From Luteimonas galliterrae (GTDB taxonomy: Bacteria; Pseudomonadota; Gammaproteobacteria; Xanthomonadales; Xanthomonadaceae), in contig NZ_JAMBEP010000001.1 of the NCBI RefSeq assembly GCF_023374055.1, forward strand, positions 1,178,001 through 1,242,000: DNA of 64,000 nt, read 5' to 3'. This document shows positions 45,047 to 52,909 of this stretch, piece by piece. Position numbers and translations under genes: made by a program. The notes beneath the pieces were generated by a model. It had not been told where the DNA came from. It was given only the letters and a program-made list of their open reading frames with translations, and ran no database searches. Position 1 is the first letter of the stretch, and each line of letters begins with the position of its first letter.

Positions 45047-45585
45047 GCGCACGATCTTCCCTTCGGAAGCGGAACGCGAGCCGCGAATTCGCCGTCCACC
45101 CGGCCGGCCCGTACGCGTTCTTGCCGCTCGGCATCGGCTTCGCCGCCGGCGTGATCGGCACTATCGTCGTCATGTCGCGCGGCGAGTATCTGATGGCATG
45201 GATGCTGCCGATCCTGCTGTTGTTCGCAGGCGTGTTCACCTTCGCGTTCCGCCGCCTGCGCGTCGGCTTGGAAGCGGGAACGCTCACCATTGCGGCCGGC
45301 TTCAATACGCGGCGCGTCGCCGTCGGCGATCTGGACCTGGACGGCGCGCGCATCGTCGACCTGCGCGAGCGCACCGAATTCAAGCCGATGCTCAAGACGA
45401 TGGGCACCGCCCTGCCCGGCTACGCCACCGGCCATTTCCGGTTGCGCAACCGCAGCAAGGCCTTCTTGATGCTCACCGACCGCACGCGGGTGCTGGTATT
45501 GCCGGAAAAATCCGGCAGGACGCTGCTGTTGAGCCTGCAGCAACCGCAGGCCTTGCTGGATGCGTTGCGAAGGAAAGGAAACTAA
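45043..45585 (+). CDS. Membrane protein with a bacterial PH-like domain
   Basis: 180 aa, GTG start. Two membrane helices (~25-45 and ~50-67) are followed by a beta-rich cytoplasmic domain (LEAGTLTIAAGFNTRRVAVG, GARIVDLRERTEFKP, FLMLTDRTRVLVLPEKS), a pattern of bPH-type domains. The tail LLLSLQQPQALLDALR is typical of the family. Overlaps the tiny gene before it. Membrane and PH-like parts suggest interaction with lipids or the SPFH protein, unproven. Confidence 0.75.
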   Translation: MSARSSLRKRNASREFAVHPAGPYAFLPLGIGFAAGVIGTIVVMSRGEYLMAWMLPILLLFAGVFTFAFRRLRVGLEAGTLTIAAGFNTRRVAVGDLDLDGARIVDLRERTEFKPMLKTMGTALPGYATGHFRLRNRSKAFLMLTDRTRVLVLPEKSGRTLLLSLQQPQALLDALRRKGN

Positions 45586-45610
45586 CCCTACCCGACGACC
45601 GGAGGATCCC

Positions 45611-45811
45611 ATGGACAGTCGGATACGCCATTTCGTGTCGATTTCGACCGCGGCATTCGCATTGGTCGCGCTCGTGCAACTGGTGCGCGCGCTGACCGGC
45701 TTCGCGGTCCAGCTCGGCCCTTATCCGGTACCGGTGGCGGCCTCGTGGCTGATCTTCATCGCCGCAGGCGCGCTGGCGTTCTGGGGCGCGCGCATGCTGC
45801 GCCGCGGCTGA
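45611..45811 (+). CDS. Small two-helix membrane protein
   Basis: 66 aa. GGAGGA stands 6 bp before ATG. Two hydrophobic helices (TAAFALVALVQLVRAL and VAASWLIFIAAGALAFWGAR). Last gene of the SPFH operon, 25 bp after the PH-like gene. No family recognised. Confidence 0.7.
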   Translation: MDSRIRHFVSISTAAFALVALVQLVRALTGFAVQLGPYPVPVAASWLIFIAAGALAFWGARMLRRG

Positions 45812-45872
45812 GAGTCGCGAAGCGCGATCCGCGGACGTGGCGGCTGCGCGCGGCAGCCGTTAATCTGCGCGC

Positions 45873-46679
45873 ATGCGCAGCACCGGCCACTGGCTGATCA
45901 ACACCGCCGACATCGAAATCTGGCCGGGCGGCCTGCTGCGCGCGCGCGCCAACCGCGACGCGCGCGCCCTCGCCCGCGCGCGCCACGTGCTGCGCCGCAA
46001 GCGCGACGGCCGCTACCTGGCCGCCGACCTGCCCGAAGGCCTGCTGCCGCTGGTACAGCGGCTGATGCGCGAACCGGGCGTCGACGAAGCGCTCGATGCG
46101 CTGGAAAGCGTTGCCGAGCCTTGCCGCATGGGCCTGGACGTGGTCGGCGAACTCCCGCTCGCGCAATTGCTCGAACGGCTGGAATCGCTCGGCCTGGACG
46201 AGGGCTACGGCGAACGCACCGGCCTGCCGCTGGTCGCCGAACCCGATCGGCTGGCGCTGGCCGGCTTCGACCGTTACCGCAGGCCGCTTTGGCTGCATCC
46301 GCAGGCCGCGCGCGCCTGGAACGCGATGCGCGAAGGAGCCTATCGCGACGGCATCGTGCTGGAAGCGATCTCCGGCTACCGGAGCCACGACTACCAGCTC
46401 GGCATCTTCGAGCGCAAACTCGCACGCGGCCTGACCGTGGACGATATCCTCGCCGTCAACGCGGCGCCCGGCTACTCCGAACACCATTCCGGCCGCGCGC
46501 TCGACATCGGCGCGCCCGACGAACCGCCCGCGGAGGAATCGTTCGAAGACACCGCCGCGTTCGGCTGGCTGGGCGCGAAGGCCGGCGACTACGGTTTCGC
46601 GATGAGCTATCCGCGCGGCAATCCGCATGGCATCGTTTACGAGCCGTGGCACTGGTACTGCCGCCTTCCAGGCGAATAG
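45873..46679 (+). CDS. D-alanyl-D-alanine carboxypeptidase, VanY-like (M15B)
   Basis: 268 aa. The C-terminal ~140 residues contain the M15 zinc motifs: EAISGYRSHDYQLGIFERKL, SEHHSGRALDIG (His and Asp ligands) and YEPWHWYC (His ligand, catalytic Glu before it). The N-terminal ~110 residues are an unrecognised domain with no signal peptide, which is unusual for a peptidoglycan peptidase. It probably trims terminal D-Ala from peptides or muropeptides. It starts 61 bp after the SPFH operon. Confidence 0.83.
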   Translation: MRSTGHWLINTADIEIWPGGLLRARANRDARALARARHVLRRKRDGRYLAADLPEGLLPLVQRLMREPGVDEALDALESVAEPCRMGLDVVGELPLAQLLERLESLGLDEGYGERTGLPLVAEPDRLALAGFDRYRRPLWLHPQAARAWNAMREGAYRDGIVLEAISGYRSHDYQLGIFERKLARGLTVDDILAVNAAPGYSEHHSGRALDIGAPDEPPAEESFEDTAAFGWLGAKAGDYGFAMSYPRGNPHGIVYEPWHWYCRLPGE

Positions 46680-46728
46680 ATTTCCGCTTCGCGGCGCACG
46701 TGGCCGAGACCCGACAGGACGATGCCGA

Positions 46729-47109
46729 GTGTTCGAGATCCTATTTCACCTCATCGGCGAGTTCTTGTTGCAGGCGGTGATCGAAGTATTCGTCGAGCTC
46801 GGCTTCCATTCGTTGAAAGAGCCCTTCAAACGTCCTCCCAACCCATGGCTCGCCGCCTTCGGCTATGCGATCTTCGGCGCGGCGCTGGGCGCAGCGAGCC
46901 TGTTCTTGTTCCCGGAGCATTTCATGCCCTCCGGCACCTGGCGCCTCGCCAACCTGATCGCGACGCCTATCGCCGCAGGTTTATTGATGGCAGCGTTCGG
47001 CGCATGGCGGGCAAGGCGCGGACAAGCCGTTTTCCGCATCGATCGGTTCTCGTACGGTTATCTTTTCGCACTGTCGCTGGCGCTGGTGCGCTATCAGTTC
47101 GCGAACTGA
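46729..47109 (+). CDS. Membrane protein of unknown function
   Basis: 126 aa, GTG start inferred from where the hydrophobic pattern begins (FEILFHLIGEFLLQAVIEVF). An amphipathic N-terminus, then three membrane helices (~40-60, ~72-88, ~105-122). Family not recognised. The ribosome site is weak, so the start may differ. It lies between the VanY-like gene and a broken phosphatase gene. Confidence 0.6.
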   Translation: MFEILFHLIGEFLLQAVIEVFVELGFHSLKEPFKRPPNPWLAAFGYAIFGAALGAASLFLFPEHFMPSGTWRLANLIATPIAAGLLMAAFGAWRARRGQAVFRIDRFSYGYLFALSLALVRYQFAN

Positions 47110-47117
47110 CGCCGCCC

Positions 47118-47445
47118 ATGCAAAACGTTCTTTTCGTGTGCAGCCAGAACCGTCGGCGCAGCCCTACCGCCGAGCAAGTGTTCACCGACTGGCCCGGCGT
47201 CGAGACTTCGTCCGCCGGACTCAACAACGATGCGGAAAATCCATTGACTCCCGAACTGGTGGCATGGGCGCACACGATGCGCGCATCGCTCGAAGCTGTC
47301 GGCGAAGTTCAAGGCCCAACTGGACGGCAAGCGGGTGATCTGCCTCGACATCCCGGACGAGTTCGCTTACATGGATTCGGAACTCGTGCGCCTGCTCGAG
47401 GCCCGGGTTCCGCGCCACTTGCCTGCGCCCCGAAACATGGCCTAG
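47118..47445 (+). pseudogene. Low-molecular-weight protein tyrosine phosphatase-like gene, broken
   Basis: The first ~56 codons read MQNVLFVCSQNRRRSPTAEQ, VETSSAGLNNDAENPLTPEL, LVAWA, the family's N-terminal half (the CSQNR loop differs from the usual C-x5-R-S phosphatase loop). After ~47277 the frame is lost. The second half continues in another frame from 47293: KLSAKFKAQLDGKRVICLDI, then PDEFAYMD and a stop at 47445. The segment expected in between, a LIFVMEK-like stretch, is missing. A deletion plus frameshift, or a sequencing error, would explain this. Confidence 0.75.
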
Positions 47446-47527
47446 CCTCCGAACCGGCTGCATGGCCATATTTTTTGTCGTTCTGCGTCCAATAGAGTCG
47501 AATCGGCATTGCCTGCCGGAGGACAGC

Positions 47528-47848
47528 ATGGTCTGCGAACATCTTTCGACCGTAGAAGGCGCCCTGCTCGATTGCGGCATCGCAATAACGTTCCGCGGAC
47601 AGGCCTGGTCCGAGAACTGCCGCGAGTGGGTTTACTTCGACGGCTATCTCGACACGCGCCGCATACGCGAACGCTTCGGCTTGCCGGAAGCCGTACGCGA
47701 CCACACCCATCGCGGCACCCACGACGGCCAGGAACACGGCCTGGTCTGCGATCTGTGCCACGATGCGCTGATGGGCCTGCCCGATCCTGTCGCCGGCAAG
47801 CCCGTATTCCCAGGCCCGGAAACGCACGGCGCATCGGAGGTCGCATGA
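47528..47848 (+). CDS. Small CxxC protein of unknown function
   Basis: 106 aa. GGAGGA before ATG supports the start. MVCEHLSTVEGALLDCGIA, WSENCREWVYFDGYLDTRRI and HTHRGTHDGQEHGLVCDLCH form a conserved-looking pattern with a CxxC pair and several His, suggesting a bound metal, probably zinc. No named family recalled. It is the first of four overlapping or abutting genes (47528-49397); its stop overlaps the next start by 4 bp. Confidence 0.7.
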   Translation: MVCEHLSTVEGALLDCGIAITFRGQAWSENCREWVYFDGYLDTRRIRERFGLPEAVRDHTHRGTHDGQEHGLVCDLCHDALMGLPDPVAGKPVFPGPETHGASEVA

Positions 47849-48117
47849 GGCAGGCGGTGATGATTCTGGTAGGCGCTGAAGCGCTGCTGCTGGCGCTGGG
47901 CCTGCTGAAGCTCTGGTTGACCGGAGTGAAGAGCGATGCGGCCGGACAAGGCATGGCCTACGCCTACGTCGCCATCGGCACGATCCTGGCCTTGCTGCTG
48001 ATGGCGCCGGCATTCGCGATGGCCTATTACGGCAAATTGCCATGGCTGGCGCTGGCGCTGGCGGTCATCGCAGCCCTGTTCGTGCTGATCGTCGTGGTGG
48101 GTGCGTTGGTGGGCTAA
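47845..48117 (+). CDS. Small three-helix membrane protein
   Basis: 90 aa. CGGAGG before ATG. Three hydrophobic helices (~3-24, ~37-57, ~65-88). No family recognised. Coupled by ATGA overlap to the CxxC gene; the next gene starts 10 bp later. Confidence 0.7.
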   Translation: MRQAVMILVGAEALLLALGLLKLWLTGVKSDAAGQGMAYAYVAIGTILALLLMAPAFAMAYYGKLPWLALALAVIAALFVLIVVVGALVG

Positions 48118-48126
48118 CCGACAGCG

Positions 48127-48951
48127 ATGAGCGACGAACCGGACATCGAATACGAGGACGCGCCGACCGTCGTCGAACTCAGCGGCAACGAGCAGCAGGC
48201 CGATGCGGCCACCGTCGCCGGCGCCTGCGCCCTTTTGCGTCTGTACACCTCCAAGGAATATCTCGTCGAGTCGGCGACGCTGTTCGGCCGGCTGTGCGAC
48301 GCGTTCGAACGATGGCCGCAGGCCCATGAACGGCTCGGCGATTTCACGTTGGCCGAATGGACGGCCGCCTTGCGCGAACAGCGTGCGGCTTTCGAACGCG
48401 GCATGGCGTTACTGGACGCGGGCTACACCGCGGCGGCGTATGCGGCGATCGCGCTGGCGACCCGGGACGGACTGGAGCCGACCGACCCGCGCGACGAACG
48501 CCATTTCTCGCTGCGTTTCGCCGCCGAGGAAATCGGCCCGCCGCTCGATGGCATCGCCGAAAAGCTGGGGGGCATGGCCGGCCGCATCAGCACCACGCTG
48601 GCCGCGCGATGGTCCTATCAGACGCTGTTGGCCGACGCGCCGCCGCAGGAAAGCGGGCCCGCGCCGGCACCCGACGACGCGCTCGTCGTCGAAACCGACG
48701 AACTTGTGCCCAAGACCGGCGTTTGGGTGCCGACGACCATCCGCTACGGCTGCCCGAACTTCCTGATCGCCGGCCAGCCGGCGGCGCCGATGACGCGTGC
48801 CGAGACCCGCTACGACTATGCCGCGTCCGACGGCGGCGGATCGGAGCCGCCGCGCGCGGCGTGGAGCGCCTACGACTATGTCGAGGAGCCCACCGCCTGG
48901 CGCCTGGTCTGGTACGACACGCGCTACCGCGCCGGCGCGATAGGTTCCTGA
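48127..48951 (+). CDS. Imm71/Imm72-like immunity protein candidate
   Basis: 274 aa, no signal peptide. The N-terminal half is mostly helical (LYTSKEYLVESATLFGRLCD, AAFERGMALLDAGYTAAAYA). The C-terminal half has TGVWVPTTIRYGCPNFLIAG, then WRLVWYDTRYR, a pattern resembling the Imm71/Imm72 immunity proteins of contact-dependent or type VI effectors. No toxin gene is adjacent, so it could be an orphan immunity gene. The resemblance is from memory and only moderate. Its stop overlaps the GNAT start. Confidence 0.5.
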   Translation: MSDEPDIEYEDAPTVVELSGNEQQADAATVAGACALLRLYTSKEYLVESATLFGRLCDAFERWPQAHERLGDFTLAEWTAALREQRAAFERGMALLDAGYTAAAYAAIALATRDGLEPTDPRDERHFSLRFAAEEIGPPLDGIAEKLGGMAGRISTTLAARWSYQTLLADAPPQESGPAPAPDDALVVETDELVPKTGVWVPTTIRYGCPNFLIAGQPAAPMTRAETRYDYAASDGGGSEPPRAAWSAYDYVEEPTAWRLVWYDTRYRAGAIGS

Positions 48952-49397
48952 TGGCGCCCGGCATCGCGATCCGGTTGTTGACGCCTGCGGATGCGGAGGC
49001 GTTGGTTTCGGCCGCGCCAGGAGTGTTCGACCACGAAGTCGATCCCGCACTGGCGGCCGAATTCCTGTCCGACCCGCGCCACCATATGGCCACGGCTTTC
49101 GATGGGCCCACGGTCGTCGGCATGGCATCGGCCGTGCATTACGTGCATCCGGACAAGCCTGCCGAAATGTGGGTCAACGAAGTGGGCGTCGCGCCGACCC
49201 ACGAGGGCCGCGGATTGGGCCGCGCGATGCTGCGTGCGCTATTCGAACGCGCCCGCGCGCTCGGCTGCCGGGAGGCCTGGGTCTGCACCGAGCGCGACAA
49301 CCGCGCCGCGCGCCGGATGTACGCCGCGGTCGGCGGCGCCGAACAGGAGATGGTGTACGTCACCTTCGCGCTCGACGACGAGCGCACGCTTGCATAG
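48951..49397 (+). CDS. GNAT-family acetyltransferase
   Basis: 148 aa. IRLLTPADAEALVSAAPGVF, strand WVNEVGVAPTHEGRGLGRAM with the acetyl-CoA loop HEGRGLGRAM, and CTERDNRAARRMYAAVGG make a complete GNAT fold of the aminoglycoside 3-N-acetyltransferase-I type. The ATG overlaps the stop of the Imm-like gene (TGATG). Substrate unknown; aminoglycoside modification should not be assumed. Confidence 0.82.
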   Translation: MAPGIAIRLLTPADAEALVSAAPGVFDHEVDPALAAEFLSDPRHHMATAFDGPTVVGMASAVHYVHPDKPAEMWVNEVGVAPTHEGRGLGRAMLRALFERARALGCREAWVCTERDNRAARRMYAAVGGAEQEMVYVTFALDDERTLA

Positions 49398-49406
49398 CCT
49401 CTTTTC

Positions 49407-49553
49407 TGTAGGAGCGGCTTTTGTGGGAGCGGCTTCAGCCGCGAGCTCTTGCTCTTAGCTGTCATCCCGAGCGTAGCGAGGGATGACAAGAAAAAAGCTC
49501 GCGGCTGAAGCCGCTCCCACAAAAGCCGCTCCCACAAAAGCCGCTCCCGCAAA
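49407..49553. repeat. Nested type 1 palindromic repeat with a second palindrome in its loop
   Basis: Outer GTAGGAGCGGCTTTT and inner GTGGGAGCGGCTTCAGCCGC arms mirror a triple CCGCTCCCACAAAAGCC side. The loop holds a separate palindrome, GTCATCCCGAGCGTAG then CGAGGGATGAC (49461-49487). Two repeat families are therefore nested here. Confidence 0.9.
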
Positions 49554-49561
49554 ACACTCCG

Positions 49562-50236
49562 CTAGTCCTGCGAGCGCTTGGTCGGCGTCTTGGCTTTGAC
49601 CGCCGCATCGGCGATCCGCCACAGATACATGCTGGCGTAGGTGCGGTACGGTCCCCAGCGTTCGCCGCGCGCGACCAGTTCCTTCGGCGTAGGCATCTCA
49701 TCGAGCTTGTCGACCGTCTGCGCGCCTTTGCGGATGCCCAGATCGTCGACCGGCAGCACGTCCGCGCGGCCCAGGCGGAACATCAACATCATCTCGACGG
49801 TCCAGCGGCCGATGCCGCGGATCGGTACCAGCGCGGCGACGATCTCGTCCTCGGCCATGGTCGACATGCGGCGCAGGTCGGGGATTTCGCCTTGCGATTC
49901 GCGCAAAGCCAGATCGCGCAAAGCCAGCGTCTTGTTGCCCGATACGCCGCAGGCGCGCAGGGCCGCATCGTCGATGCGCGCGAGCGTGTCGCAATGGAAG
50001 CGTTCGCTTCCGATCGCCGTCTCGACGCGGCCGACGATCGTCGCCGCAGCCTTGCCGCTGAGCTGCTGGTACAGGATCGCGCGCGCCAGCGCGTCGACCG
50101 GATCGAAGCGTTTGCGCCAGCGCGGATCGGCTTCGATCGGGCCGAGTCGCTTCATCCAGGCGCCGAGCTTGCGGTCGCGGCGCGACAGGTGCTCGAACGC
50201 CGCTTCGGTATCGAATCCGCGCGTATGACGGGGCAT
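49562..50236 (-). CDS. DNA-3-methyladenine glycosylase II (AlkA-type, HhH-GPD)
   Basis: 224 aa. HhH-GPD domain: ILYQQLSGKAAATIVGRVE, LRACGVSGNKTLALRDLA, IRGIGRWTVEMMLMF (helix-hairpin-helix) and DVLPVDDLGIRKG with the catalytic Asp. It removes alkylated purines from DNA. There is no N-terminal AlkA extension, so it is the short single-domain form. The stop is 9 bp after a nested repeat. It begins 2 bp after the DUF423 gene stop, suggesting co-expression. Confidence 0.9.
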   Translation of the reverse strand: MPRHTRGFDTEAAFEHLSRRDRKLGAWMKRLGPIEADPRWRKRFDPVDALARAILYQQLSGKAAATIVGRVETAIGSERFHCDTLARIDDAALRACGVSGNKTLALRDLALRESQGEIPDLRRMSTMAEDEIVAALVPIRGIGRWTVEMMLMFRLGRADVLPVDDLGIRKGAQTVDKLDEMPTPKELVARGERWGPYRTYASMYLWRIADAAVKAKTPTKRSQD

Positions 50237-50237
50237 G

Positions 50238-50606
50238 TCAGCGCCTCGCCGCATCGACGGCGTACAGCAACCAGCCCGCGATCAGCAGACAGCCGCCGAA
50301 CGGCGCCAGCGTGGTCGGCCATTGCGCGAGCACATTGAACGCGAGGCTGCCGGAGAACAGCAGCACGCCTGCGTAGAGCATCGCCAATCCGAAACGGGCG
50401 GGCATGCGTTGGGATTGCCGCGACAGGGCGGCCAGCGCCACGCCATGGCCGAAGGCGAACAACGCCGCGGTCTGCAGCCGCGCCTGCGCCGGCCCCTGCA
50501 CGGCATGCGCCGCGTACGCGGACAAAGCGACCGCTGCAGCGGCGTACACGGCGCCGTTGGCGGCCAGCCAACGGCCCGGCTTGCGATCGGAGTCGATCAT
50601 CGTCAT
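50238..50606 (-). CDS. DUF423-family membrane protein
   Basis: 122 aa, four membrane helices. LAANGAVYAAAAVALSAYAA, then AHAVQGPAQARLQTAALFAF, and GCLLIAGWLLYAVDA match the DUF423 (YgdD-like) inner-membrane family. Function unknown. The start MTMIDSDRK was preferred over a longer frame. It is followed by the glycosylase gene after one base. Confidence 0.8.
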   Translation of the reverse strand: MTMIDSDRKPGRWLAANGAVYAAAAVALSAYAAHAVQGPAQARLQTAALFAFGHGVALAALSRQSQRMPARFGLAMLYAGVLLFSGSLAFNVLAQWPTTLAPFGGCLLIAGWLLYAVDAARR

Positions 50607-50696
50607 GAGGCGCCCGTGCGTATCCGTGATTCCCAAACGCAACGCGCCGCGGGATGAGCGCGGCGCGTGCGAAGCGTGTGCGGCGTGGAGCGGAGC

Positions 50697-51857
50697 TTAC
50701 TTGATCCGCCAGTAGACCTCGAACTGGCCGTCCGCGCCGAACGAATCGGTCACGCCGCTCTTGTAGATCTCGAACGCGCGGTCGGTGACTTCGTAACCCT
50801 GGGTCAGCGCCCAGGCGCGCAGCGCGTTGCGCACGTTCTCCAGCTCCGGCATGAAACCGGTATAGCTGGCATGCGCGTAACGGCCCGGCTGGGTGCGGAT
50901 GTACTTCACCGGGCCCTGCATGGTCAGCGTCAGCTCGGGCTGCGCGCCGGCGTCGACCGGTGCGACGGCCGGGGTCGGCGTCGTCGCGGCATCGGCCTCG
51001 CCTTCTTCGTCCGCCTTGGGCTTGGCGTCGGCCGCAGGCGCCGGGCCGCCTTTGCGGACCGGTTGGGCGACGTCGAAGTTGTAGGTGACGCGGCCCAGAT
51101 CGTTGGTGATGATGCGCATCGGACCGGCCGGCTGCAGGCCGTTGGCGGCCATGGTGCGCTTGATCCATTCCATGTTCGCGTTCATCGACGCCTGGATCGG
51201 CTCGTTGCCGCGCTGGATGGCGCCGGAATTGACGAACAGGATGTCTTCGGCCGGCAGTTCGACCACGCCCAGGTTGGCCAGCTTGCTGCCGGATACGGCG
51301 TAGTCGACGTTGGGCACGGTCGCCAGCACGTTGGTCAGGCGGCCCAGGCCCATCTTCATGTCGTCGCCGACGTAGCGGCTGACGTACATGCCGGAATAGC
51401 GGCCGAGGATGTTCCAACCGTAGTCCACATCGTAGATCTGGGTGATTTCGACGTTGCGGTTGTTGCGGCCGGTGGGCTCGAGCCTGAAGGTGAAGCGCTT
51501 GTTGTGGCCGCGCTCCGGATTTTCCACCGCATAGGTGATCTGGCGCTTCGGCACGCTCTCGGTGATCGTCCAGCTGCCTTCGCCCAAACCCTTTTCTTGC
51601 GAGGAATAATCCAACCGCGCGCCGACGCCGGACGGCGGGCCGGACAGTTTCAGTTGCAGGCGCGGATCGCGCAGCACCAGCGGGTTCCAGTCGTCGAAGC
51701 GGCGCAAGCTGTTCAGCGTGTCGAACACGATGGTCAGTTTGCGGTTGGTCTCGGTCTTCTCGACCAGATGACGCGAAGACGGCAACAGCAGACCGACGAT
51801 CAGGAACAGTACGGCCACGATCGCCAGCGAAATCAGGAACTCGATAACACGGGTCAT
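50697..51857 (-). CDS. SRPBCC-family membrane-anchored protein with GyrI-like C-terminus
   Basis: 386 aa. One N-terminal membrane helix (FLISLAIVAVLFLIVGLLLP), then an SRPBCC/polyketide-cyclase-like fold (~ residues 30-190; FDTLNSLRRFDDWNPLVLRD, GSWTITESVP), a linker rich in Ala, Pro and Glu (~ 265-310), and a C-terminal GyrI/AraC-effector-like domain (YASTG-like YTGFMPEL, FEIYKSG). Such two-domain proteins probably bind small hydrophobic ligands at the membrane; the ligand is unknown. Monocistronic, facing a repeat-rich gap. Confidence 0.78.
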   Translation of the reverse strand: MTRVIEFLISLAIVAVLFLIVGLLLPSSRHLVEKTETNRKLTIVFDTLNSLRRFDDWNPLVLRDPRLQLKLSGPPSGVGARLDYSSQEKGLGEGSWTITESVPKRQITYAVENPERGHNKRFTFRLEPTGRNNRNVEITQIYDVDYGWNILGRYSGMYVSRYVGDDMKMGLGRLTNVLATVPNVDYAVSGSKLANLGVVELPAEDILFVNSGAIQRGNEPIQASMNANMEWIKRTMAANGLQPAGPMRIITNDLGRVTYNFDVAQPVRKGGPAPAADAKPKADEEGEADAATTPTPAVAPVDAGAQPELTLTMQGPVKYIRTQPGRYAHASYTGFMPELENVRNALRAWALTQGYEVTDRAFEIYKSGVTDSFGADGQFEVYWRIK

Positions 51858-51987
51858 TCAGGGTTCTCCAGAGCTGGCCGGGGCCAGGCGCGGGTCAGGT
51901 CGCGAATTTCGCATCGTAACAAACAGACCCGCGATCGGGCGAGCGACTTCGACGCGGCCGGCACGATTCGGCAGTCGCCAACCGATT

Positions 51988-52042
51988 TTCCCTCTCCCCT
52001 TTGCGGGAGAGGGACAGGCCGAAGGCCAGGGAGAGGGGCCGG
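51988..52042. repeat. Type 4 related palindrome (CCCTCTCCC/GGGAGAGGG)
   Basis: CCCTCTCCCCTTTGCGGGAG and a following CCAGGGAGAGGGGCC make a compact inverted pair in the gap between the SRPBCC and response regulator genes. Confidence 0.8.
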
Positions 52043-52121
52043 CTTTTCGCGCGGCTTCGCACTCGCGGCCGCAATTGGCCCTTGACCTTTTCGAAAATTT
52101 AACGCAGCGCGGAATGCGTGC

Positions 52122-52251
52122 TGTCCCTTCTCCCATCGGGAGAAGGTGGCGCGGCAGCGCCGGATGAGGGTTCGGCGCGAGCACGGCACAGCCATCGCAC
52201 ACCGTACCCTCATCCGCCCTTCGGGCACCTTTCTCCCGAAGGGAGAAGGAA
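52122..52251. repeat. Type 4 palindromic repeat, intergenic copy
   Basis: CCCTTCTCCCATCGGGAGAA through GGCGCGGCAGCGCCGGATGA is nearly the same as the sequence inserted in mfd. The other arm TTCTCCCGAAGGGAGAAGG closes it. The gap 51858-52267 holds this and the preceding palindrome but no gene. Confidence 0.85.
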
Positions 52252-52267
52252 GTGCGAAGGCGCGCCG

Positions 52268-52909
52268 CTAGACCAGTTGCAACTCGAACGCCTTCAGCAC
52301 CGCCCGGGTGCGGTCGCGCACGCCCAACTTGGAAAGAATGTTGGAGACGTGGTTCTTGATGGTGCCTTCGGCCACGCCCAGCGAATTGGCGATCTCCTTG
52401 TTGGAGAAGCCGCTGGCCATCAGCCGCAGGATTTCGGTCTCGCGGTCGGTGAGCGGATCGGGCCGGTCCAGGCTGACGAACTCGTTGCGCATGTGCTCCA
52501 GGCCCGACAGCAGGCGCTGGGTGACGGCCGGCTGCACCAGCGAGCCGCCTTCGGCCACGGTCTGGATCGCGCCGACCAGCTGCTCCAGCGACACGTCCTT
52601 CAGCAAATAGCCCTTGGCCCCGGCTTTGAGGCCGGCCAGCACCAGCTGGTCGTCGTCGAAGGTGGTCAGGATGATGGTCGGCGGCAGGGCGTTGGCCCGC
52701 GACAGGGCCTGCAACGCTTCCAGGCCGGACATGGTCGGCATGCGCATGTCCATCAGCACCACGTCGGGGCGGATCTGCGGGATCAGCTCCACCGCCTGTT
52801 TGCCGTCGGCCGCTTCGGCCACGACTTCGATGCCGTCGGCGAGCGCCAGCAGCGAGCGGATGCCCTGGCGCACCAGGGTTTGGTCGTCGACCAGGCAGAC
52901 ACGGATCAT
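52268..52909 (-). CDS. NarL/FixJ-family response regulator
   Basis: 213 aa. Receiver with VDDQ, Asp in VVLMDMRMPTMSG, and Lys in YLLKDVS. LuxR-type helix-turn-helix at ~150-205: LTDRETEILRLMASGFSNKE, then VAEGTIKNHVSNILSKLGVR. It overlaps the sensor kinase gene by 4 bp. Closest in type to DesR/LiaR-like regulators of membrane state; targets are unknown. Confidence 0.9.
   Translation of the reverse strand: MIRVCLVDDQTLVRQGIRSLLALADGIEVVAEAADGKQAVELIPQIRPDVVLMDMRMPTMSGLEALQALSRANALPPTIILTTFDDDQLVLAGLKAGAKGYLLKDVSLEQLVGAIQTVAEGGSLVQPAVTQRLLSGLEHMRNEFVSLDRPDPLTDRETEILRLMASGFSNKEIANSLGVAEGTIKNHVSNILSKLGVRDRTRAVLKAFELQLV

Noticed and set aside
48951-49397. Calling the GNAT enzyme an aminoglycoside resistance gene
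   Set aside because: Only the general fold is visible; no residues specific to a drug-modifying enzyme can be cited.
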